Assembly: GCF_000761545.1 (NCBI RefSeq)
Contig: NZ_JPMY01000007.1
Coordinates: 1-42,455, forward strand
From: Pseudomonas sp. ML96
GTDB taxonomy: Bacteria > Pseudomonadota > Gammaproteobacteria > Pseudomonadales > Pseudomonadaceae
DNA: 42,455 nt
Direction of reading: 5' to 3'
Shown: positions 1 through 5,718 of the stretch, in pieces
How the letters are laid out: every line of letters starts with the position of its first letter
Numbering within the stretch: position 1 is the first letter of the stretch
Program-made: the position numbers and the translations under genes
The notes under the pieces: model-generated
What the model saw: only the letters and a program-made list of their open reading frames with translations
Told to the model about the DNA's origin: nothing
The model's database searches: none

Positions 1-54
1 GGACACCGCCCTTTCACGGCGGTAACAGGGGTTCGAGTCCCCTAGGGGACGCCA
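1..54 (+). tRNA. tRNA-Glu (UUC), 5' part cut by the window edge
   Basis: The visible part runs from the D-arm side through anticodon TTC within CCCTTTCACGG, the T-arm GGTTCGAGTCC, the acceptor strand AGGGGAC, discriminator G and an encoded CCA ending at base 54. The 5' half lies outside the window. A U-tailed hairpin follows 27 bases later. No tRNA-based integration is evident next to it. Confidence 0.93.
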
Positions 55-80
55 CTTTCTTTCCGCGTTTTGCGGACTTC

Positions 81-116
81 AAGGGTCATTCTTCGGAATG
101 GCCCTTTTGTTTTTTC
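81..116 (+). terminator. Intrinsic terminator after tRNA-Glu
   Basis: AAGGGTCATT and AATGGCCCTT form a 10-bp stem with one G-U pair around a CTTCGG-type loop, followed by a T-rich run. It ends the tRNA transcript and insulates the downstream tetR gene. Confidence 0.85.
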
Positions 117-155
117 TGGCATTTGATTTTGACGACGAGCGGTCGCAAAGAGCGC

Positions 156-183
156 TTGCGGGTTTTTATTATGGTAATAATAT
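156..183 (+). promoter_or_regulatory. tetR promoter with overlapping inverted-repeat operator
   Basis: A candidate -35 TTGCGG (156-161) and -10 TAATAT (178-183) are 16 bp apart. Between them lies a perfect inverted repeat, TTATTA-TGG-TAATAA (166-180). An operator between -35 and -10 just ahead of a TetR gene is typical of autorepression. The repeat is seen directly; its function is inferred. Confidence 0.5.
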
Positions 184-210
184 TAAATACATAATTTCAT
201 GGAACCTGCC

Positions 211-750
211 ATGAGCGCCAAGAAGACGAAAACCCGCGAACGCATCCTCGGCGCCGCTACAGCAGCGTTGATCCAGCGCGGCCCGCTGGAGCCAGGCCTG
301 GGTGAGGTGATGGCCGCAGCCGGCCTCACGGTGGGCGGTTTCTACGGCCACTTCGAGAGCAAGGACTCGCTGATGCTGGAGGCCTTTCGCCAATTGCTCG
401 AACGGCGCCGGCAGATGCTGCGGCAACTCGACGACAGCCTGGGTGCCGAGGAGCGCCGCGTGCTGGCCGCGGCGTTCTATCTGTCGCGTAAACATCGCGA
501 TGCCGGTGCCGATGCCTGTCCGCTGCCCAGCACTTTGGCTGAGGTCGGTCGTCTGCCCGAGCCGTTTCGCACGGTGCTGATCGAGCATGTCGAGCTGCTG
601 GTGGCTGAGTTGGCCGGCCGCCCGGAAGACATCGACAAGGCGCTGGCGGACCTGGCGCTGATGGTGGGTGGCCTGAGTTTGGCGCGGGCGCTGGGCGAGG
701 GTGAGCTGTCCGATCGAGTTCTGCGCGCCGCCAAGTCGGCGGTGCTCTGA
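211..750 (+). CDS. TetR/AcrR-family transcriptional regulator
   Basis: A 179-residue protein with the TetR plan. The N-terminal DNA-binding helices (about residues 9-54) contain LTVGGFYGHFESKDSL, the recognition helix plus the conserved YxHFxxK element. The remaining helical part would bind ligand and dimerise. I chose the ATG at 211 over the in-frame ATG at 199 because GGAA (201-204) sits at a suitable spacing before 211 and nothing precedes 199. The inverted repeat at 166-180 is a likely self-operator. A terminator separates it from the hydrolase gene downstream, so the two are neighbours but probably not one simple operon. The ligand is unknown. Confidence 0.88.
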   Translation: MSAKKTKTRERILGAATAALIQRGPLEPGLGEVMAAAGLTVGGFYGHFESKDSLMLEAFRQLLERRRQMLRQLDDSLGAEERRVLAAAFYLSRKHRDAGADACPLPSTLAEVGRLPEPFRTVLIEHVELLVAELAGRPEDIDKALADLALMVGGLSLARALGEGELSDRVLRAAKSAVL

Positions 751-755
751 GGCAT

Positions 756-775
756 GCCCGTACGGCGGGCTTTTT
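756..775 (+). terminator. Short intrinsic terminator after tetR
   Basis: GCCCG-TACGG-CGGGC is followed by TTTTT. The stem has only 5 bp, so read-through into the hydrolase gene is likely. The hydrolase has its own ribosome site (AGGAG, 781-785). Confidence 0.6.
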
Positions 776-792
776 GTGGAAGGAGAAGCGAG

Positions 793-1656
793 ATGAGTAG
801 CCTGAGCTGGGTTCGTGGTTTCAATGCCACCGTTGGTCGACTGGCGCCGGATATGGCGGCCAGCAAGATGCACCGCGCCTTCCTGACGCCGCATGAGCAG
901 CCACCACGCGACTGGGAGCTGCCGCTGCTGGCCGATGCCGAGCGCATCACTCTGCGCTTCGGCCTGTCTGCGTTGCGCTGGGGGCAGGGTCCGGCTGTGC
1001 TTCTTCTGCATGGCTGGGAGGGGCGACCGACCCAGTTCGCCGAGCTGATCCGCGCGCTGGTCCGTGCCGGCTATGGCGTGGTCGCGCTGGATGGTCCGGC
1101 CCATGGCCATTCGCCGGGACATGAGGCCAATGTGGTGCTGTTCGCCCGCGCGCTGCTGGAGGCGTCCAGCGAGCTGCCACCGTTGAAGGCGGTGATCGGC
1201 CATTCGCTGGGTGGTGCTGGAGCGCTGCTGGCCACGCAGCTTGGTCTGCGCACCGAGGCGCTGGTGACCATCGCCGCGCCTGCGCGGATTCTCGGGGCTC
1301 TGCGCCGCTTTGCGCATTTCGTCGGCCTGCCCAAGCAGGCGCGGGCGCGTTTCGTGCGCATGGTCGAGGAGAGCGCCGGCATGCCAGCCGCGCAGCTGGA
1401 TGTGGAGCGCTATCGCCTGGACTTCCCTGGGTTGGTCATCCATGCCAAGGACGATCCCATGGTGCCGTTTGCTGAAGCGCAGAACATTCACCAGGCGTGG
1501 GGCGAGAGCCGTTTGTTGGCGCTGGAGTCGGGTGGGCACAGCAGGACGTTGGCCGATCCGCAGGTGGTTGAAGCGGTGCTGGAGCTGCTTGGCAGTGCGG
1601 CTCTGAGCGAGCTGCAGGAGCGCCGTGCGGCAAGCGCAGCGGCTCTGGCCTCCTGA
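793..1656 (+). CDS. Alpha/beta-hydrolase fold protein
   Basis: A 287-residue single-domain hydrolase. The oxyanion-hole motif LLLHGWEGR, the nucleophile elbow GHSLGG (Ser138), an acid candidate in AKDDPMVP (Asp220/221) and the catalytic His in GGHS (His249) complete a Ser-Asp-His triad. No signal peptide or membrane segment is seen, so it is probably cytoplasmic. The start at 793 follows AGGAG by 7 bases; an upstream in-frame Met at 754 lies in the terminator and is unlikely. The sequence does not reveal the substrate. The TetR gene just upstream could control it. Similar proteins are annotated only as esterase, lipase or hydrolase. Confidence 0.87.
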   Translation: MSSLSWVRGFNATVGRLAPDMAASKMHRAFLTPHEQPPRDWELPLLADAERITLRFGLSALRWGQGPAVLLLHGWEGRPTQFAELIRALVRAGYGVVALDGPAHGHSPGHEANVVLFARALLEASSELPPLKAVIGHSLGGAGALLATQLGLRTEALVTIAAPARILGALRRFAHFVGLPKQARARFVRMVEESAGMPAAQLDVERYRLDFPGLVIHAKDDPMVPFAEAQNIHQAWGESRLLALESGGHSRTLADPQVVEAVLELLGSAALSELQERRAASAAALAS

Positions 1657-1806
1657 TTGCGCTGGAACGCAAAGCGCTGCGGGCCGCTCTAAAACGTTAC
1701 ACTCCCCCCATGTATTCGGCGGGCCGGAGTTGTGCTCCGACCCGCTCCGGCTCCGTCACAGCAGACAATGCCGTTCGGGGCTGGAATCTCGATGAGGGGA
1801 AATGAC

Positions 1807-2457
1807 ATGACTCTGACCATGGAAGCGGTGCTGCAGCGGGCCCGCCCGGTGTTGCCGGTTTTGGTAATTGAGGACAGCGATCTGGCTGTCGATCTGGCGC
1901 GGGCGCTGTATGCCGGCGGTATCAGTGTGCTGGAAGTGACCTTGCGTACGCCGCGGGCGCTGGATGCGCTGGCGGCCATTCGCAAGGCCCTGCCGGACCT
2001 GCTGGTGGGGGCGGGGACGGTGATCCACGCCGAGCAGTTCCAGGAGGCTCGCGATGCGGGCGCGCAGTTCACCGTCAGCCCCGGCTGCACCGAGCGCCTC
2101 GCGGCGGCGGCGGACGATTCCGGCATGCCCTACCTGCCGGCGGTGATGACGCCTTCCGAGGTGCTGCTGGCCCTGGAATACGGCTACCGCTCGCTCAAGC
2201 TGTTCCCGGCCAATGGCAATACCAGCGTGAAGATGCTCAAGAGCTTCAAGGGGCCCTTCACCGGCATTCGTTTCTGCCCGACCGGTGGCATCACTGCGGA
2301 CAACCTGTCGAGCTTCCTGCGCCTGCCCAACGTGGCCTGCGTCGGTGGTACCTGGATCGCACCGGACAACCTGATTCGTGCGCGTGCCTGGGACCAGATC
2401 ACCCAACTGGCCAGCGAGGCCTGTGCACTGGCAGCGAGCCTGGAGGCGAAGTCGTGA
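1807..2457 (+). CDS. eda: KDPG aldolase-like protein (2-keto-3-deoxy-6-phosphogluconate aldolase family)
   Basis: A 216-residue TIM-barrel class I aldolase. The Schiff-base lysine is Lys131 in SLKLFPA, and Glu43 and Arg47 in LEVTLRT are the other active-site residues; they correspond to E45, R49 and K133 of E. coli Eda. The phosphate-binding RFCPTGGI and CVGGTW segments are present. By family it splits KDPG into pyruvate and glyceraldehyde 3-phosphate. The start at 1807 follows GAGGGGAAA. It is not beside edd, zwf or hexR, so it may be a second copy or act on a related 2-keto-3-deoxy sugar acid phosphate. Its stop overlaps the start of the thioesterase gene by 4 bases, so the two are translationally coupled. 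Confidence 0.85.
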   Translation: MTLTMEAVLQRARPVLPVLVIEDSDLAVDLARALYAGGISVLEVTLRTPRALDALAAIRKALPDLLVGAGTVIHAEQFQEARDAGAQFTVSPGCTERLAAAADDSGMPYLPAVMTPSEVLLALEYGYRSLKLFPANGNTSVKMLKSFKGPFTGIRFCPTGGITADNLSSFLRLPNVACVGGTWIAPDNLIRARAWDQITQLASEACALAASLEAKS

Positions 2458-2903
2458 GCTGGGATCTGCCACAGCCCTTCGTCATCGACCTGCAAGTGGT
2501 GGCCGACGACATCGACGGCCTGGGCCACGCCAATAACGCAGTCTATGTGAGCTGGCTGGAGCGCTGCGCCTGGCGCCATTCGCAGCACCTGGGCCTGGAC
2601 CTGGCCGAATACCGCCGTCTGGACCGGGCCATGGCCGTGCTGCGCCACGAGATCGACTATCTGGCTGCCGCCTATGAAGGCGAAGAGCTGCAGATGGCGA
2701 CCTGGATCGTCGAGTCCGATCATAAGCTGAAGATGACCCGGCGCTTCCAGCTGTGGCGCCCGGCTGATGCCAGCACCCTGCTGCGCGCGCAGACCATCTT
2801 CGTCTGTATCGAGCTGTCCAGCGGCAAGCCCAAGCGCATGCCGGTGGAATTCACCGAGGGTTACGGTCAGGCGCTGCTTGAGCCCTATCCGCTAGAGCTC
2901 TAG
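2454..2903 (+). CDS. Acyl-CoA thioesterase, 4HBT (YbgC/FadM-like) hotdog family
   Basis: A 149-residue single hotdog domain. The N-terminal segment DDIDGLGHANNAVYVSWLE is the 4HBT signature, with the Asp and HxNN active-site helix, and is followed by the usual beta-sheet pattern. The family hydrolyses acyl-CoA thioesters in the cytoplasm; the chain length cannot be read from sequence. The GTG start lies within GTGA, overlapping the aldolase stop. The TAG stop shares a CTAG tetranucleotide with the stop of the convergent gene at 2900. Confidence 0.88.
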   Translation: MSWDLPQPFVIDLQVVADDIDGLGHANNAVYVSWLERCAWRHSQHLGLDLAEYRRLDRAMAVLRHEIDYLAAAYEGEELQMATWIVESDHKLKMTRRFQLWRPADASTLLRAQTIFVCIELSSGKPKRMPVEFTEGYGQALLEPYPLEL

Positions 2904-3295
2904 TTGAGCAGCGGGGCGAGGAATACCTGCCCCGGCTTGACCATGATCGCGAACTGGCGGGTCTCGCCTGGGCCGAGCAGCACTGATTGCGTGGGGCCGG
3001 GGCCCTGGCCACCGCAATAGCCGGCGGAGGAGATGGCCACCGCAACACTCAGAGTGCCGCTGGGCAGGTCCAGGGCCTTGCGCTCGCCGGGGCCGAGCGT
3101 CGCGGCGATCTCGCGGTTGACGTACAGCTCCACATCGCAGGCGTTGGGCGCGTTGTTGTCGCGGCTGAATATCAGCCGCCCGGGTTCACCGGCCACCGGG
3201 TCCGCCGGCTGCACCAGAACACCCCGGGGCAGGGTTTCATCGGCCTGGGTCAGGCTGGCAAATAGGCTCAGAGCGAGTAGCGTGTGACGCAGCAT
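2900..3295 (-). CDS. Small exported protein of unknown function
   Basis: A 131-residue protein. The N-terminus (MLRHTLLALSLFASLTQA) is a Sec signal peptide, with likely cleavage after TQA near residue 18. The mature part is beta-rich, with one Cys in NACDVEL and one in GYCGGQG that could form a disulphide in the periplasm. Elements such as LYVNREIAATLGPGE and DLPSGTLSVAV look like PEGA/DUF2846-type beta-sandwich repeats, but I do not recognise the family. The start at 3295 is supported by GGGAG about 8 bases upstream; a longer in-frame extension has no signal logic. Confidence 0.72.
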   Translation of the reverse strand: MLRHTLLALSLFASLTQADETLPRGVLVQPADPVAGEPGRLIFSRDNNAPNACDVELYVNREIAATLGPGERKALDLPSGTLSVAVAISSAGYCGGQGPGPTQSVLLGPGETRQFAIMVKPGQVFLAPLLN

Positions 3296-3333
3296 GCGGG
3301 ATCTCCCTTTGGTCTCCTGCAGTGTGGACCATC

Positions 3334-3361
3334 TTGCGCCGCGCGAGTGGCACCTTAAACT
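3334..3361 (+). promoter_or_regulatory. Candidate sigma-70 promoter for dusC
   Basis: TTGCGC (3334-3339) and TAAACT (3356-3361) are separated by 16 bp in the 93-bp divergent gap and would give a leader of about 20 bases. The match is moderate. Confidence 0.35.
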
Positions 3362-3388
3362 GTGCGCCCTATTTCTGCGGACGATCCC

Positions 3389-4357
3389 ATGCAAATCGCC
3401 CTGGCCCCCATGGAGGGGCTGGTCGACGAGATCCTGCGCGATGTGCTGACCCGTGTCGGCGGCATCGACTGGTGCGTCACCGAATTCATCCGTGTCTGCG
3501 ACCGCCTGCTGCCCGAGGCCGCCTATCGCAAGCTGGCGCCCGAGTTGGCCGATGGCGCGCGCACCCTGGCGGGCACGCCGATGCGCGTGCAGCTGCTCGG
3601 CTCCGATCCCGTTTGCCTGGCCGATAACGCCGCTTTCGCCTGCACCCTGGGCGCGCCGGTGATCGACCTCAACTTCGGCTGCCCGGCCAAGACGGTGAAC
3701 AAGTCGCGTGGCGGCGCGGTGTTGCTCAAGGAGCCGGAGCTACTGCACTCGATCCTGTGCGAGGTGCGCCGCGCCGTGCCGGCCGAGATCCCGGTGACCG
3801 CCAAGATGCGTCTGGGCTTCGACAGTCCGGATGGTGCGCTGGACTGTGCGCGAGCCCTGGCCGAGGGCGGCGCTGATCAGCTGGTGGTGCACGCGCGGAC
3901 CAAGGTCGACGGCTACAAGCCGCCGGCGCATTGGGAGTGGGTGGCGCGGGTGCAGGAAGTGGTCAAGGTGCCGGTATATGCCAACGGCGAGATCTGGACG
4001 GTCGAGGACTGGCGCCGTTGCCGCGAGATCAGTGGCGCCGAAGACATCATGCTCGGCCGCGGTCTGGTCTCGCGCCCGGACCTGGCCCGGCAGATCGCCG
4101 CCGCTCGCGCCGGCCAGGAAGTCGGGCCGATGAGCTGGGACGAACTGCTGCCGCTGCTCCAGGACTTCTGGCTACAGGCCCGGCGCAAGCTGGCGCCGCG
4201 CTACGCGCCGGGGCGTCTCAAGCAGTGGCTGGCGATGCTCACCCGCAGCTACCCGGAGGCCGTGGCACTGTTCGCCGAGGTGCGCCGGGAGAATGACTGT
4301 CTGCGCATCGACCAACTGCTCGGTGCGCCCGAAGCGGCCCTGGCTGAGAGTGCCTAG
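3389..4357 (+). CDS. dusC: tRNA-dihydrouridine(16) synthase DusC
   Basis: A 322-residue flavoprotein of the Dus family. The N-terminus ([18 protein letters not shown]) is the FMN-binding start of the TIM barrel. [15 protein letters not shown] carries catalytic Cys98, the same number as in E. coli Dus[17 protein letters not shown] and the helical C-terminal tRNA-binding domain (about residue 240 on) fit the DusC branch. It reduces U16 in the tRNA D-loop using FMN and NADPH. I took the ATG at 3389 because the family begins at [10 protein letters not shown]; the in-frame codon at 3362 only adds a non-conserved tail. It converges on the SDR gene with stops overlapping in CTAG. Confidence 0.94.
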   Translation: MQIALAPMEGLVDEILRDVLTRVGGIDWCVTEFIRVCDRLLPEAAYRKLAPELADGARTLAGTPMRVQLLGSDPVCLADNAAFACTLGAPVIDLNFGCPAKTVNKSRGGAVLLKEPELLHSILCEVRRAVPAEIPVTAKMRLGFDSPDGALDCARALAEGGADQLVVHARTKVDGYKPPAHWEWVARVQEVVKVPVYANGEIWTVEDWRRCREISGAEDIMLGRGLVSRPDLARQIAAARAGQEVGPMSWDELLPLLQDFWLQARRKLAPRYAPGRLKQWLAMLTRSYPEAVALFAEVRRENDCLRIDQLLGAPEAALAESA

Positions 4358-5100
4358 CGGCCTCCGCTGACATCGATAAAGGTGCCGGTGCAGTAGGACG
4401 ACTGCGCCGAAGCCAGCCACAGGATCGCCTCCGCCACCTCCTCGGGCCTGCCGCCACGCTGCAGCGGTACGCTGCCCTTTAGCCGCTCGATACGTCCCGG
4501 TTCGCCGCCGGCGGCGTGGATATCGGTCTCGATCAGGCCGGGGCGCACGGCGTTGACGCGGATGTCGTCGCCCGCCAGCTCGCGGGCCAGGCCGATGGTC
4601 AGGCTGTCCACTGCGCCTTTGGCCGCCGCATAGTCGATGTATTCATTGGGCGAGCCGAGGCGGGCGGCCATGGACGAGACGTTGACGATGGCGCCGCCGT
4701 CGCCGCCCTGGCGGCTGGACATGCGTCGGATCGCCTCGCGGCAGCAGAGGAAGGTGCCGATCACGTTGGTGTGGAGCACCCGCTGCCAGCGCGCCACGTC
4801 CATCTGCTCCAGGCGCATCTGCCGCTCCAGCATGCCGGCGTTGTTCACCAGTGCGTCAAGGCGGCCGTAACGAGCGTCGAGTTCGGCGAACAGGCGCAGC
4901 ACATCCGCTTCGCTGTCGACGTCCGCCTGCACAGCATGTGCGCGGCCGCCGGCAGTGTTTATCTCGGTCGCCAATGCCTCGGCGGCCTCGGCCTGCTGGC
5001 GATAGCTCAGCAGCAGGTCGTAACCCTGACACGCGGCGAGGCGGGCGGTGGCGGCGCCGATGCCGCGACTGGCACCGGTGATCAGCATCACTTTATTCAT
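4354..5100 (-). CDS. Short-chain dehydrogenase/reductase (SDR)
   Basis: A 248-residue classical SDR. The cofactor motif TGASRGIG (residues 8-15), NNAG (87-90), the catalytic Ser142/143, and Tyr157 and Lys161 in YAAAK are all present. The C-terminal SGG end is typical of FabG-like tetramers. It is expected to be an NAD(P)H-dependent oxidoreductase of a sugar, acyl or steroid-like substrate; the substrate is not evident. The start at 5100 has AGGAAA upstream. It faces ibpA head-to-head across a 110-bp gap that holds the heat-shock promoter of ibpA. Confidence 0.9.
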   Translation of the reverse strand: MNKVMLITGASRGIGAATARLAACQGYDLLLSYRQQAEAAEALATEINTAGGRAHAVQADVDSEADVLRLFAELDARYGRLDALVNNAGMLERQMRLEQMDVARWQRVLHTNVIGTFLCCREAIRRMSSRQGGDGGAIVNVSSMAARLGSPNEYIDYAAAKGAVDSLTIGLARELAGDDIRVNAVRPGLIETDIHAAGGEPGRIERLKGSVPLQRGGRPEEVAEAILWLASAQSSYCTGTFIDVSGGR

Positions 5101-5115
5101 CTGCAATTTCCTGCC

Positions 5116-5143
5116 CTTGAAATCCGCAGCGGGGCTCCCATCT
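5116..5143 (+). promoter_or_regulatory. Sigma-32 heat-shock promoter of ibpA
   Basis: CTTGAAA (5116-5122) and TCCCATCT (5136-5143) are 13 bp apart, very close to the RpoH consensus CTTGAAA / CCCCATnT. Transcription would begin near 5150, just before the two hairpins of the thermometer. Confidence 0.82.
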
Positions 5144-5150
5144 ATTTCAG

Positions 5151-5203
5151 GCGGGATGCCGAAGTCGGGTCCCGCGACCAAACACTTGCTGATTATTCAG
5201 GAG
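5151..5203 (+). promoter_or_regulatory. ROSE-type RNA thermometer in the ibpA leader
   Basis: Hairpin 1 pairs GCGGGA (5151-5156) with TCCCGC (5170-5175). Hairpin 2 is CTTGCTGA-TTAT-TCAGGAG (5185-5203). Its 3' arm contains the Shine-Dalgarno, and its 5' arm has the ROSE UUGCU core with a bulged G opposite it. This is the known arrangement in which the weak stem melts on heating and frees the ribosome site. The pairing was drawn by eye. Confidence 0.8.
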
Positions 5204-5210
5204 ATGCACC

Positions 5211-5660
5211 ATGAGCAACGTCCTTTCCCTGGCCCCGCTGTTCCGCCATTCCGTGGGCTTCGACCGTTTCAACGATCTGTTCGAGTCGGCGCTGCGCAGC
5301 AGCGAGAGCGGCAGTTCCTACCCGCCCTACAACGTCGAGAAGCATGGCGATGACCAGTACCGCATCGTAGTCGCGGCCGCCGGCTTCCGTGAAGAAGACC
5401 TCGAACTGCAGGTCGAGCGTGGCGTGCTGACCGTCACCGGTGGCAAGCGCGAACGCGCCGCCGAGAGCGTCAGCTTCCTGCACCAGGGCATCGCCCAGCG
5501 TGGCTTCAAGCTGTCCTTCCGCCTGGCCGACCATATCGAGGTCAAGAACGCGGCACTGGACCATGGCCTGCTGAACATCGAACTGGTACGCATCGTGCCG
5601 GAAGAGGCCAAGCCCAAACGCATCCCCATCGGCGGCGAGAAGCCGGTGCTGCAAGGCTGA
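5211..5660 (+). CDS. ibpA: Small heat-shock protein IbpA (Hsp20/alpha-crystallin)
   Basis: A 149-residue protein. The N-terminal arm (APLFRHSVGFDRFNDLFES) matches IbpA. An alpha-crystallin domain of about residues 38-128 (YNVEKHGDDQYRIVVAAAGF, then LTVTGGK) follows, with a short C-terminal tail ending in PKRIPI, the I/V-x-I anchoring motif. It is an ATP-independent holdase that binds aggregates in the cytoplasm and hands clients to DnaK/ClpB. Control is readable in the DNA: a sigma-32 promoter and a ROSE thermometer that masks AGGAG. A strong hairpin follows the gene. Confidence 0.95.
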   Translation: MSNVLSLAPLFRHSVGFDRFNDLFESALRSSESGSSYPPYNVEKHGDDQYRIVVAAAGFREEDLELQVERGVLTVTGGKRERAAESVSFLHQGIAQRGFKLSFRLADHIEVKNAALDHGLLNIELVRIVPEEAKPKRIPIGGEKPVLQG

Positions 5661-5680
5661 TCGAGCCAGCGCTGTAGAGA

Positions 5681-5704
5681 GAAGGGCACCTGCGGGTGCC
5701 CTTC
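5681..5704. terminator. Bidirectional terminator between ibpA and the GGDEF-EAL gene
   Basis: GAAGGGCACC (5681-5690) and GGTGCCCTTC (5695-5704) form a perfect 10-bp stem with a TGCG loop. The arms are T-rich on the plus-strand exit (TTCGTTTC) and it lies between two convergent genes. Confidence 0.8.
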
Positions 5705-5718
5705 TTCGTTTCAGGCTC

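Noticed and set aside
1..200. Integration (att) site at the 3' end of tRNA-Glu
   Set aside because: No integrase gene and no second copy of the tRNA end were seen in the window; the AT-rich patch is explained by the tetR promoter.
1657..1806. HexR operator upstream of the eda-like gene
   Set aside because: TTGT and ACAA half-sites are not found at the required spacing; only a small GGAG/CTCC hairpin and a weak TACACT -10 were seen.
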